Source of the DNA: Tissierella simiarum
Lineage (GTDB): Bacteria; Bacillota; Clostridia; Tissierellales; Tissierellaceae
NCBI RefSeq assembly: GCF_018917865.1
Contig: NZ_JAHLPM010000020.1
Span: 1-64,000 of the forward strand
Reading direction: 5' to 3'
Length of the DNA: 64,000 nucleotides
The notes under the pieces are model-generated. The model did no database searches and had not been told where the DNA came from. It saw only the letters and a list, made by a program, of their open reading frames with translations. Positions 1 to 8,215 of this stretch are shown piece by piece; position 1 is the first letter of the stretch; the number at the start of each line of letters is the position of its first letter. Both the position numbers and the translations under genes were made by a program.

Positions 1-120
1 ATACATATTTTTGCTTAAAAAGCATAACTCTCTTAAAGCTAAATATTCACCTTTAGATAAATGTTTAAGCTGTTGTTTTTGAACACCAAACAAAACTTCT
101 TTAGTAGGCTTTTGGGGCAT
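1..120 (-). CDS. TnpB-like IS200/IS605 accessory protein, N-terminus only (cut by window edge)
   Basis: The first 40 codons of a minus-strand gene run off the left edge of the window. The peptide starts MPQKPTKEV and contains a LSKGEYLALRELC stretch, which resembles from memory the start of clostridial TnpB (OrfB) proteins, the RNA-guided nucleases of IS200/IS605 elements. A good ribosome binding site (AGGAGG) lies about 6 bases upstream of the ATG. Catalytic RuvC and zinc-finger parts would lie outside the window, so whether the gene is intact cannot be judged. An 8-bp inverted repeat at 220-237 lies between it and the next IS fragment. Confidence 0.5.
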   Translation of the reverse strand, partial: MPQKPTKEVLFGVQKQQLKHLSKGEYLALRELCFLSKNMY

Positions 121-282
121 TTAAATCCTCCTTTCTTAGAAAATTATAGTAATATTATAGTATAGTAGTCACGATTTTACAATAAATGCTATTATTTATG
201 CAATCTAATAAAAGAAAAAACTTAGCTTTAGCTAAGTAAAAATTCACCACCCACCTATACATGATGGGTGTACTCTTTTTGA

Positions 283-448
283 AAAAAGATAGATCTTCTT
301 ATTCGTCTTCCTTTCTTATCTTTTGTACATTTGTCTTTAAATTCACATTTACCACAAGCCTCATAATTTCTATATATTATTGCTTTTGTATTTTCATCTA
401 TAGGTTTCTGTCTTCTAGAATAAAGTCTTTCTCCTTTAGGGCATATCC
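283..448 (-). pseudogene. IS1182-like DDE transposase, internal fragment
   Basis: Read on the minus strand, this stretch encodes a piece with a Cys-rich motif (ACGKCEFKDKC) followed by a basic KGRRIRR run. That arrangement is typical of the zinc-binding insertion before the last catalytic residue in IS1182-family DDE transposases. There is no start codon, no N-terminal half and no complete catalytic triad, so it is a remnant. A different N-terminal fragment of the same family lies on the opposite strand at 3711-4212. The two are therefore not simply halves of one interrupted copy. Confidence 0.55.
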
Positions 449-624
449 GGCGGATTGTGCAGTCAATCGTTGATTGACATTGCAGTCTGCCAGGGGCTGA
501 AGGGAGGAGGTAAGGCGTTCTAATGGGTGTAATAAATCAGATGAGCGGTAAAGCTCATCGAATAAGAAAAAATGCTGCAAGGCCAGTTATATCAACGATT
601 TACAGCGTTTCTGATGTGCATCTA

Positions 625-670
625 GGGTTCTGGGGCTTTCGGAAATTGCCTTCCGAAAGCCCCAGAACCC
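625..670. repeat. Perfect 20-bp inverted repeat, 6-nt loop
   Basis: Bases 625-644 and 651-670 are exact reverse complements separated by six bases. The stem is GC-rich (starts GGGTTCTGGGG) compared with the AT-rich surroundings. No T-run follows on either strand, so a simple Rho-independent terminator is unlikely. A second, unrelated perfect hairpin begins only 22 bases further on. Confidence 0.9.
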
Positions 671-691
671 TTGTGCTTGAAAGGTTTGACG

Positions 692-749
692 CCACTGCAT
701 CTAAATCATTCAAACAATATGTGTTGTTTGAATGATTTAGATGCAGTGG
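692..749. repeat. Perfect 26-bp inverted repeat, 6-nt loop
   Basis: Bases 692-717 and 724-749 are exact reverse complements with a six-base loop. Such a long perfect stem is unusual for a terminator and no T-run follows. It could be a fold-back end of a small mobile element, or a fold-back artefact of library construction. It lies just beyond the end of the decayed recombinase fragment. Confidence 0.9.
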
Positions 750-773
750 GCAGCCTACTGAAACAGCTCTTTT

Positions 774-1094
774 TCACACCATGATAGAATCGGAGTCTCC
801 CTCTACCTCCCAAATCAGGTCTTCATCCTTTTGTTCGCGCGCTTTTAATGCGGCTTTAACCTTTTCAAAAACCTCAACCGAAACAATAGGACTAGTATGA
901 CTTATTCTGAACTTACTAAAATCTGTAATTTTGTGATCTTGGCGGCATTTAGTATACCTCTGAATGGATAGCGAGCTTGGTATTCCTAATTCTTTCATTT
1001 TGTCTGAAATGATTAATCCTTTATTTTCCAAAGCAAATCGCCAGCGAATTACTAAGGCTTCATTTTCATTTACCGTTAAAACATTATTTATCAT
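774..1094 (-). pseudogene. Decayed serine recombinase, middle portion
   Basis: A 106-residue reading frame without a recognisable complete domain. Its first part (VNENEALVIRW, then KELGIP) resembles the region after the catalytic domain of large serine recombinases, where an EEA-type helix is followed by a GIP motif. The later HTSPIVSVEVFEKVKA matches the usual PAIVS-E-F-VQ segment before the zinc ribbon. The catalytic N-terminus and the Cys ribbon are missing. Upstream the same frame continues past a stop codon as GDIGSYGYE, which fits decay of a longer gene. The assignment is from motif resemblance only. Confidence 0.4.
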
Positions 1095-1353
1095 TTCATA
1101 TCCATATGACCCTATATCCCCCAGTTCGAAAATTTAAGCACGGCTGCCGCGTCCATATAGACAGCGTCTCCATAATTGAAATCAAGATACTCTACGCTGT
1201 CCTTTAACGTACCCAACAAGTCTCTGCCATCTCACCCCACTAATGTGGCTACGTTAATTATGCTTCGCCCGTTATCCGCCTGTCCTATTCTTTGTACCCA
1301 TGACTCTTTCAATCTCTTTAGCAAGCTTCTCTCCGAGACGATTTCCCGTTCCA
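1095..1353 (-). other. Degenerate coding-like stretch, no intact gene
   Basis: Between the radical SAM gene and the recombinase remnant the minus strand shows short open stretches broken by stops, for example a piece containing DSVEYLDFNYGDAVYMDAA. I do not recognise the source protein. The base composition is less AT-rich than the flanks, suggesting debris from an imported element. No start site or intact gene is visible. Confidence 0.4.
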
Positions 1354-2703
1354 TCAATTGGCACTATTTACTGTTTCCTCGGTTTTTTTCATAGCTTCTT
1401 CCATTTCTTTATAAAATAAGGGAAGCTCATTATGCAAAAGAGTTTTGACGGAATAGCACACAGGCTTGAAAAAATCACCGTTTTCATCTAACCCCAAAGG
1501 ACAGCCTCCTCCGCAAAGAAGAGAATATGTACAATCCCTGCATTCAGGAATTTTTTCTATATTACGGTTACGTATTGAGTTTTCCTTGAACTCAATTAAG
1601 GGATGATACTTTCCTATAGAAAAGCGGTCCTTGCCAACACACCCCAAGCATGGATAAATATCGCCATAAGGGTCAAACGCCATGCCATCTACGTGAGCGT
1701 AGCAATAGGAGTACAAAGGATTTATGGCTCTACCATACACTAAGTGGTCCAGTATTGAATTTTTTTTAGTTATAAAATTGTTTATTCTTTCCCTATCCTC
1801 GAACGAGTACTTTATATCCGAATGATATATTTCAGTCATTATATCAATTCGTTCATCATAAGAGTCTCCAAGCAGTGTGGCCAATTCAAACGATAAATTG
1901 TCCTTATATCCTGAAAATCTGTCAAGCAGCTTTTCTCTTAAATCAATTCCTTCCTCGTAATTGCTTTTGTCAAGGTTCATTCTGATTCGGATATTTATCC
2001 CGCTTTCTAAACACTTCTCTACACCATCCATAATTTTTTTGAACGTAGGCTTTCCGTTAGCTAAGACCCTCTTGCTATTATGAGATTCTTCACTGCCATC
2101 TAAAGTGATTAAAACTTGAGAAATATTTATAGACAAAAGCAAATCAAGGAATTCTGTCAGATAATACCCATTGGTGAAAATTTGATATGTTTTGTCTGGG
2201 GCCTTATTAAAAAGATGTTCCAAAGCGGGTCTGGTTTTTGGAAGCAACGGCTCTCCTCCAAAAAGACATATCGACTGCACGCCCTCACCTGCAAGCTTTA
2301 AGGCGGCATCAATTTGTTCCGGAGTTATGACCTCTTTTTTAAGATAGGCATCACCCTCAAAGCAATAAGGGCATCTGAAGTTGCAATCATAAGTCATAAC
2401 AAAGACGACAGTTCTTTGGTCTTTTTGCCTTTGAACGTGCTCGTTACGCAATACCTTTAAAATTTCATTCTTTTTGGCTATTTCCTCTTCGTAGTTATTT
2501 ACCAGATATCCCCTGGATTGGAGATTACTCAATAACTCAGCCTCCAAATCATTCTCCGTTACAATCTCTTCACAAGCCTGCCACTTGGACAAGGTTTCGT
2601 AAATAGGGGCATCAATTTCGTCCATAGTGCCTGTTAAAGAGTTTATCAACAGTTTTTTGTTATCGTGTATGTCTACAAATATCATGTGTTTAATTAATTT
2701 CAT
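1354..2703 (-). CDS. Radical SAM/SPASM peptide maturase of a RiPP locus
   Basis: This 449-residue protein has the radical SAM cluster motif C107-x3-C111-x2-C114 (CNFRCPYC). Its C-terminal SPASM domain has Cys residues grouped as CLGC, CRDC and CGGGCPLG, where two extra iron-sulfur clusters are expected. The first 95 residues form a leader-contacting type N-terminal region. The family modifies ribosomally made peptides by carbon-centred radical chemistry in the cytoplasm. A 42-residue Cys-tipped precursor lies directly upstream on the same strand, separated by a stem-loop. From memory it is closest in style to the clostridial Cys-rich-peptide maturases (CcpM type). No transporter or protease gene adjoins. 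The exact modification, such as a thioether link, is unknown. Confidence 0.88.
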   Translation of the reverse strand: MKLIKHMIFVDIHDNKKLLINSLTGTMDEIDAPIYETLSKWQACEEIVTENDLEAELLSNLQSRGYLVNNYEEEIAKKNEILKVLRNEHVQRQKDQRTVVFVMTYDCNFRCPYCFEGDAYLKKEVITPEQIDAALKLAGEGVQSICLFGGEPLLPKTRPALEHLFNKAPDKTYQIFTNGYYLTEFLDLLLSINISQVLITLDGSEESHNSKRVLANGKPTFKKIMDGVEKCLESGINIRIRMNLDKSNYEEGIDLREKLLDRFSGYKDNLSFELATLLGDSYDERIDIMTEIYHSDIKYSFEDRERINNFITKKNSILDHLVYGRAINPLYSYCYAHVDGMAFDPYGDIYPCLGCVGKDRFSIGKYHPLIEFKENSIRNRNIEKIPECRDCTYSLLCGGGCPLGLDENGDFFKPVCYSVKTLLHNELPLFYKEMEEAMKKTEETVNSAN

Positions 2704-2889
2704 TGCTTTCCCTCCCTAAAGCTGATTGTGGTGTTAATGAAGTCCTATGCTTGCCGGCGATGAAAGTATATATAAGCCAAATACCCATCATCTCCGCCAA
2801 GTTTATGGCACACACATAATTTCGCAACAAATCCCATTGCCGCGAACCATAATAAGCAAAATGTTTGGCGGGATGTTACCTGTGATAAA

Positions 2890-2935
2890 AACCCTTCTAT
2901 CACTGAACACTTTGGACTATTGTGATAGAAGGGTT
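2890..2935 (-). terminator. Stem-loop attenuator between RiPP precursor and maturase
   Basis: A perfect 14-bp inverted repeat (2890-2903 and 2922-2935) with an 18-base loop. Read on the minus strand it is followed by TTTTATC. It lies after the precursor stop and before the maturase start. It would let most transcripts end after the precursor and allow limited read-through into the enzyme gene, a common RiPP arrangement. Confidence 0.65.
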
Positions 2936-3000
2936 ATGTAGCTTAGCTTTTTTCGAATCAAATATTCAGTAAGAGAGTAAGCTAAACCATTTTACTAAGC

Positions 3001-3129
3001 TTAGCAAGCACAACAAAAGCGATCACCAATTCCTATCATTGGTCCCATCTGTGAACTCTCCTGGTTTGACTCATCCTTAGCTACATTTTGTAAATCCCAA
3101 CTAGCTTCAATAATTGGCTTCATTTTCAT
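3001..3129 (-). CDS. RiPP precursor peptide (42 aa, C-terminal CCAC)
   Basis: A small gene preceded by GGGAGGTG about 6 bases before the ATG. The product begins MKMKPIIEASWDLQ, has an acidic polar middle (KDESNQESS) as expected of a leader, and ends in a Gly/Met-rich core MGPMIGIGDRFCCAC. Three of the last four residues are Cys, the likely substrate of the radical SAM maturase encoded downstream. A near-consensus sigma-A promoter lies about 70-100 bases upstream. The length and Cys tip resemble putative clostridial Cys-rich bacteriocin precursors, but the mature structure and activity are inferred. It is too short to be found by standard gene size cut-offs. Confidence 0.75.
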   Translation of the reverse strand: MKMKPIIEASWDLQNVAKDESNQESSQMGPMIGIGDRFCCAC

Positions 3130-3198
3130 TATATTTTCACCTCCCTAGTATGGCATGACGTTCCACTTTTTTTGCATTATCCCCTGATGTATATATGA

Positions 3199-3227
3199 AT
3201 TATATTAAAACATTTATCAAGAGTCAA
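3199..3227 (-). promoter_or_regulatory. Sigma-A promoter of the RiPP precursor
   Basis: On the minus strand TTGACT (3222-3227) and TATAAT (3199-3204) are separated by exactly 17 bases, close to a perfect vegetative promoter. Transcription would start near 3190 and give a leader of about 60 bases ahead of the precursor gene. Confidence 0.8.
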
Positions 3228-3232
3228 GATAA

Positions 3233-3279
3233 ATTTTGCAAATTTTATGAATTTTGCAAATCCTTACAATTCTTTGCAG
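3233..3279. promoter_or_regulatory. Repeated TTTGCA(AA) motifs upstream of the RiPP promoter
   Basis: ATTTTGCAAA occurs at 3233-3242 and 3251-3260 (18-base period), with a weaker CTTTGCAG at 3272. The motif is nearly palindromic. The array lies immediately upstream of the -35 box on the minus strand, where an activator would bind. No regulator gene is adjacent, so the site's function is inferred. Confidence 0.4.
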
Positions 3280-3306
3280 TTTTTTATAATTTCCTACAAT
3301 TTTTTT

Positions 3307-3630
3307 ACAAATTCACCAAGTACCTCCTGATGCTCGGGAAAACTTTGGGCTGCATTACATTAATCAGGTGCTCGCCGCCCATAAGATCGGTATAACAGCC
3401 CCCCAGATTCCGGGTCAGGGTCTAGATCAAGCAGAAGAACGTGCTTTCCTGAATCCCGGAGGTTGGTTAAAAGCAGCTTCAGGAGGTAACTTTTGCCCCC
3501 GCCACTGTTGCCCAGGACAAGGATGCTGCTATTGGTCTTGTCCTTAGCTCGCTGATTGAAGTCGATGATGATGTTGCTGCCGTACTTGTCCTTGCCGATA
3601 TAAAAGCCACCGGGGTCGGCAGATCGTGTA
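3307..3630 (-). pseudogene. ICE VirB4-type conjugation ATPase, fragment with frameshift
   Basis: The minus strand encodes a piece containing DPGGFYIGKDKYG followed by the Walker A loop GNSGGGKS. It is highly reminiscent of the VirB4 ATPase of Tn1549-like ICEs, which powers the conjugative type IV secretion channel. After the conserved LLLDLDP stretch the frame shifts by one base. The next frame gives GGCYTDLMGGEHLIN and then a stop. Both ends of the gene are missing. It is more GC-rich than its neighbours, marking it as a relic of a separate imported element. It directly abuts the upstream end of an IS1182-like transposase fragment. Confidence 0.75.
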
Positions 3631-3710
3631 GAAAATCCAATAATTAGTTGACATAATCCAGGTTAAATATGCTACAATTTACCCATGATATCATAAGAAA
3701 GGATGGTAGC

Positions 3711-4212
3711 ATGAGATATATAGAAGGAATAAATAGAAAAAGTAAGATTACATTTCCTGAATATATAGATGACTATATATCAGAAGATAATCCTGTAAGA
3801 ATAATAGATGCATTTGTGACATCATTAGATATGATTACACTAGGCTTTAAAAATGCAGCACCTAGCACCTAAAGATAAAGACAGATCCAGCTATGATCCG
3901 AAAGATTTACTTAAACTATATATTTATGGTTATATGAATAGAATCACATCATCAAGAATATTAGAAAAGGCTACTCAAACAAATATAGAAGTAATGTGGC
4001 TACTAAGAAGATTAACTCCAGATTTTAAATCAATATCTGACTTTAGAAAAGATAATAAAGAGGCCATAAATTTAGTATTTAAACAATTTGTAGCTCTATA
4101 TAAAGAATGGGACCTTTTTGGTAAGAAGGTAGTGGCCGTTGATGATTCTAAATTTAGAGCTTCCAATTCCAAGAAAAATAATTTTAACACCAAAAGTCTA
4201 AATCGTAAAATC
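3711..4212 (+). pseudogene. IS1182-like transposase, N-terminal part with frameshift
   Basis: From the ATG at 3711 (ribosome site GAAAGGA) the protein begins MRYIEGINRKSKITF. This matches the DUF772-type N-terminus of IS1182 transposases. Around 3865 the frame shifts and continues as a stretch with DPKDLLKLYIYGYMNR and then KKVVAVDDSKFRA. The aspartates of VAVDDSKF fit the first catalytic Asp. The gene stops making sense near 4212, where it is joined to an ICE sigma factor gene on the other strand. The copy is frameshifted and lacks its C-terminal half, so it is inactive. Confidence 0.75.
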
Positions 4213-4502
4213 AGGATAATCTCACGCTTCTTGTCCAGCAAATTACGCAATGCTTCGCTTAGTAAATCGTTCTCCACACCAACCGTAAATCCATTCCATG
4301 TGAAAATCTGATAATCCGTTGAATAACTGCCTACGACTGAAAACTGACTGATAAGGTAATCGCCCATTTCAGAAAAAAACATTTCCCACTTAGACTGTCT
4401 GGACAAGATTTTTATGTAGTCCTTGCGTTCGTCGTTCATAGCACGCTTACAGATGTAATCAAACTGGTTTTCAATAGTAGTCTGAAAAGAAGACGGCTTC
4501 AT
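4213..4502 (-). pseudogene. ICE-encoded sigma-70-like regulator, 3' end replaced by IS
   Basis: From the ATG at 4502 the protein starts MKPSSFQTTIENQFDYICKR and reads as far as SEALRNLLDKKREIIL. This resembles the small sigma-70-type proteins of Tn1549-like ICEs. The expected DNA-binding helix-turn-helix after REIIL is missing because the frame runs into the IS1182 fragment at about 4212. A terminator-like stem-loop lies upstream at 4634-4658, as in the second copy of this ICE segment at 36898-37201. In intact elements such proteins are thought to control element genes. This copy should be non-functional. Confidence 0.6.
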
Positions 4503-4633
4503 AGTTTCTCACCCCCTTTCTTGCCATGAAAGAGAGTGAGTGTTGAACCTTTGCCTCCTTTCACACTAAGTCCCGACACGAAAGGGCTGCCAGTTACATT
4601 TCGGGAAAAAAAGTTTTCGATAAAACGCAAAAA

Positions 4634-4658
4634 GCCCAGCTGTATAGCGCAACCGGGC
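4634..4658 (-). terminator. Leader terminator upstream of ICE sigma gene
   Basis: GCCCAGCTG and a matching GGGC arm form a hairpin. On the minus strand it is followed by a T-run (GGGCTTTTTGCG). An equivalent hairpin is at 37175-37201, before the other sigma-gene fragment. Confidence 0.6.
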
Positions 4659-4784
4659 ATAAGGGAATTATTAACAATTACATAATGATATGTTTGTTCA
4701 TATTTATAGCCAGAATATCCTATTTGTGAGTATAAACTTTTTTAATGAGTAACAGAAATTAGGGTATGAATGATAATAAAAAAC

Positions 4785-4819
4785 GGACATGTCGATACCT
4801 CATTGATACCGTCATGTCC
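4785..4819 (-). terminator. Rho-independent terminator after the ABC transporter operon
   Basis: GGACATG (4785-4791) pairs with CATGTCC (4813-4819). On the minus strand the stem is followed by GTTTTTTATT. It lies about 90 bases beyond the stop codon of the permease gene and closes the operon. Confidence 0.75.
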
Positions 4820-4911
4820 TAAAAAAACAGTTTTTTTATTACTGCAGGGCAGCATTCCTTTGTGGTTTACATTACTTCTGTAGGATGGATTCTGTATTTT
4901 CAATATCTAAA

Positions 4912-7452
4912 TCAACTCATATTATCTCGAATTGCGTCAATGATATTTTCTTTTTTTATCTTGCTAATGGCATATAGCATTGTAATAAATACAATAAAAA
5001 GCACACCAAACACGCTGATTGCCATACTGCCCCATGGGAACACAAAATCAACATTTCCACCGCCGATAATCATGCCCTTATAAATCAGACAGGAAAGAAT
5101 TCCTGCGAGAGGCAGTCCCCAAAGCATCGTCCGCGTTCCATAAAGAGTGCATTCAAAGCGCATCATCTTATTGAAATCCCGGTCGGACATCCCCACAGAA
5201 CGGAGCATGGCAAATTCCCGTCTGCGCAGCTTGATATTGGTGGAAATCGTGTTGAAGACGTTTGCAACTGCGATTAGCGAAATCATTATGATAAAAACAA
5301 CCGAGAACAGATTGACAATGAATGTGATATTACGGTTTTGCTCCAGTATCTCATAGACGTTATACAGATTATAGTCGGCGGTAATGCTGGCTCCTTCAAT
5401 CATCCTCTGCATCTCAGCTGTAGACTGACCTGGATTTTCCGACTTGAAGGTCATGCCCAGCTTTGTAGGTTTTACAGTTGCGCCAAGTGCGTCAAACTGC
5501 GGCTTTACCCCATAAGGGGCCATCACCATAAGCGTGTATCCGGCCCATTCACCCGGCTCCGCAGGCAGCAGATCTGGGTAGTCCTTTACAAAGGTTGCAC
5601 GAATCGTTTTCGTCTGATCCCCGGTATTGGAGTGGAGCGTAAATTCCATGGGCTCTTCCTGCGTATACCAACTCTCGGGCAGAATTCCTGCCATAATCAT
5701 TTTTTTGTCCTGCCCAATGTATTCCTCTGCGGACAGGCCGAGGCCTTCGAGCAAGTTCTGATAGACCCTGTCCTCAACAAACTGAATATCCAACAGCACT
5801 TCCACCGTTTCACTTGTCCCATTATAACCGATGGGCTCGCCGTACTCGTCAAAAAAATGACTTGACAAATCACTTGTATTGAGCACACAGGAATAGGTCG
5901 AAAGTGCCTGATAAGTGCTTTCCGTAACGCCGTCGGCGGTTTTCAGCTCATCATAAAGCTGGAACAGCTCGCTTTCCTCCATGTCTCGCGTATAGAAACA
6001 GATGTCATATTCTTCAACTACCACAGAGGAATTCTCCGCGAGCTGATTCAGATAGGTTCCGAAAGAGCTTGCCGACACAAACAATACGACGCTTAACGTA
6101 AGCGACAGAATAATGCTGCGATAACGCCGCTTGTTTCTCTTAAAGTTTTTTAACGCAAGTGTTTCCTCTAAACCGTAAAGGCGTTTCGCGAGCTTTGAGG
6201 TTCTTATCGCTTTGGCTTCCACTTTGACCTCGTTTGTCTGGCGGATACACTCCATCACAGGCGTACTGGCAGCCTTCTTTGCCGGAATATAGGCCGAAAT
6301 CAGAATGGTGATCATACTGATAACCGCCGCAGCAACAAGAGCAGGAACAGATACCACCAAAGTCAACGGTACATTGTCATACATAACATTTGCGAAATTT
6401 TTTGCCACAAGAGAAAGCACAAGCTTGATACTTGGTATCCCGACCAAAATGCCGATGGGAATGCCCATTGTACCGATGCAAAGTCCCTCAAACAGAACAG
6501 AATTACGCAGCTGTTTTTCTGTGGCACCTACTGACATGAGAATTCCAAACTGGTGTGTGCGTTCATTCAATGAGATGTTGAATGAATTATAAATCAGGAA
6601 CACCGAGCCGAGCATAACCAGGGCAATCAAAATGCCACCAATGGAGTACAGGAGAACTGTAAGCATCTTTTCCCCTGAAAGTCCCATAAAACGTAGTACA
6701 TCATCGTTCAAAACGTAACTGTAATTGTCTGATATGCCGTCTGCATAAGAATGAACCTGATATGGGTTCTTCAGCGTGATAAATACGGTAAGACTGTCCG
6801 CTGCGGCTGTATCCTCTCTTGTGATTAAAGTGTATCCAGGTGCAGCATACTCCTCGATTGCCGGTCGTTGGCAGATGCCGACAACCGTATATGTTTTCTC
6901 TGTCGTGGTTACAAGCCTTTCCTCCCCGGCACAATACGAATCGTTCTGGCTAAGCTTCTGATCGCCGCTCATGCGGTTGCCGACCGAGAGGGTGAGTGTG
7001 TCCCCCACCGAAATTTTCACGCCGCCGTTTGCCGCAATATGAGCCGGTATCACTACCTCGCTGCTGTTCTCCGGCAGTCTGCCGGAAAGCAGCTTGATGG
7101 GCAGAGCATCCAAGGCTTCCTCGTTCCATCCGGCAATAAAAAGATATGGCTTGTCAGGATTTTGTCCGCCTTCCAGTGTGGCATAGCCAATGTTCTGTAG
7201 CACTACAGCATTTGCCACTGGGCTCTCCTCTGCCTGTTCCAGCACAAAGGAGGAATCTGCGTCCGGGATTTCAATATGCCAATCACCATATTTGGCAGCA
7301 GCACCGTTTATCATATAGCTTTGCAGGGACACGGCAAAGGTGGCGACTCCCGTAATCATGGCGGCAGACAGGATAACTCCGATAACCGTTACAATCGTTC
7401 GTGTACGGCTTTTTTTCATGCTTTGCAGGGTAACTTTGTTAAAAATGTTCAT
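4912..7452 (-). CDS. ABC transporter permease, FtsX/MacB type (846 aa)
   Basis: A large membrane protein with an N-terminal transmembrane segment (residues about 17-40) and a long extracellular domain. Two FtsX-type four-helix modules follow, roughly residues 265-395 and 730-846. Short motifs fit the family, such as RTHQFGILMSVGAT and RRREFAMLRSVGMS just before transmembrane segments. It overlaps the ATPase gene by 4 bases (ATGA), so the two are translationally coupled. With the adjacent sensor kinase and regulator it resembles antimicrobial-peptide resistance or mechanotransmission ABC systems carried on ICEs. The GC content is higher than the neighbourhood, suggesting transfer. The substrate is unknown. 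Confidence 0.88.
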   Translation of the reverse strand: MNIFNKVTLQSMKKSRTRTIVTVIGVILSAAMITGVATFAVSLQSYMINGAAAKYGDWHIEIPDADSSFVLEQAEESPVANAVVLQNIGYATLEGGQNPDKPYLFIAGWNEEALDALPIKLLSGRLPENSSEVVIPAHIAANGGVKISVGDTLTLSVGNRMSGDQKLSQNDSYCAGEERLVTTTEKTYTVVGICQRPAIEEYAAPGYTLITREDTAAADSLTVFITLKNPYQVHSYADGISDNYSYVLNDDVLRFMGLSGEKMLTVLLYSIGGILIALVMLGSVFLIYNSFNISLNERTHQFGILMSVGATEKQLRNSVLFEGLCIGTMGIPIGILVGIPSIKLVLSLVAKNFANVMYDNVPLTLVVSVPALVAAAVISMITILISAYIPAKKAASTPVMECIRQTNEVKVEAKAIRTSKLAKRLYGLEETLALKNFKRNKRRYRSIILSLTLSVVLFVSASSFGTYLNQLAENSSVVVEEYDICFYTRDMEESELFQLYDELKTADGVTESTYQALSTYSCVLNTSDLSSHFFDEYGEPIGYNGTSETVEVLLDIQFVEDRVYQNLLEGLGLSAEEYIGQDKKMIMAGILPESWYTQEEPMEFTLHSNTGDQTKTIRATFVKDYPDLLPAEPGEWAGYTLMVMAPYGVKPQFDALGATVKPTKLGMTFKSENPGQSTAEMQRMIEGASITADYNLYNVYEILEQNRNITFIVNLFSVVFIIMISLIAVANVFNTISTNIKLRRREFAMLRSVGMSDRDFNKMMRFECTLYGTRTMLWGLPLAGILSCLIYKGMIIGGGNVDFVFPWGSMAISVFGVLFIVFITMLYAISKIKKENIIDAIRDNMS

Positions 7453-8132
7453 GGTCTCACCCTCTCGTCTCTCACTACTTTGCCGTCTGATATGCCGATA
7501 ATGCGGTCTGCTTGCAGGGCGATATTTTCGTCATGGGTGACGAGGAGCAGGGTCTGCCCATATTTTTTATTGCTTTCTTTCAGCAGTTTGATGATTTCAT
7601 GTCCATTTCGGCTGTCCAAACTGCCTGTGGGTTCGTCGGCAAGCATGACCGCCGGGGCATTCATCAAAGCGCGTCCTATGGCAACCCGCTGTTGCTGACC
7701 GCCCGAAAGCTGATTGGGTAAATGAGTTTTGCGGTCTTGCAACCCAAGCATTTCGAGCAGGTCATTCAGCCGTTCCTCGTTGACCTTGCGCTTGTCCATC
7801 AGGATAGGCAAGGTGATGTTTTCCACCACATTCAGGGTGGGAATGAGGTTGTGAAACTGGTAAATCAGTCCGACCTGCCGCCTGCGGAAAATGGCGAGTT
7901 TTTCATTGCTTTGAGCATATACATCCTGCCCGTCTAAATACACCTTTCCCCTTGTGGGCACGTCCACGCCGCCTATGATATGAAGCAATGTGGATTTACC
8001 GGAGCCGGAGGAGCCGATGATTGCGGTAAACTCCCCCTTTTCGATTGTAAGCGAAACATGGTCAAGGGCGATAACTTGGTTTTCGTCCTTGCCGTAGACC
8101 TTGCATAAATTTTCAATTTTTAAAAACTCCAT
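7449..8132 (-). CDS. ABC transporter ATP-binding protein (LolD/MacB type)
   Basis: A 227-residue ATPase with Walker A GSSGSGKST (residues 40-48), signature LSGGQQQR, Walker B VMLADEPT and a switch His in LLLVTHDE. It belongs to the family that pairs with FtsX-like permeases to expel peptides or lipids or to drive conformational change. The start has a strong AAAAGGAGG site. The stop overlaps the permease start. An 83-base gap separates it from the upstream sensor kinase and contains a possible promoter (TTGAAG with a downstream TATTATA on the minus strand). Response-regulator control of this operon is therefore plausible. Confidence 0.93.
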   Translation of the reverse strand: MEFLKIENLCKVYGKDENQVIALDHVSLTIEKGEFTAIIGSSGSGKSTLLHIIGGVDVPTRGKVYLDGQDVYAQSNEKLAIFRRRQVGLIYQFHNLIPTLNVVENITLPILMDKRKVNEERLNDLLEMLGLQDRKTHLPNQLSGGQQQRVAIGRALMNAPAVMLADEPTGSLDSRNGHEIIKLLKESNKKYGQTLLLVTHDENIALQADRIIGISDGKVVRDERVRP

Positions 8133-8215
8133 TATGTAAGCCTCCTTTTCTCTTGGTCTACCTATATAATAGAACCTTCAACTTACATCTCTGTGACTTT
8201 CAGGTGAGAGATTAG

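Noticed and set aside
3853-4311. The full-length plus-strand frame as one transposase gene
   Set aside because: Its last third is the antisense of an ICE sigma gene. The transposase-like sequence ends near 4212.
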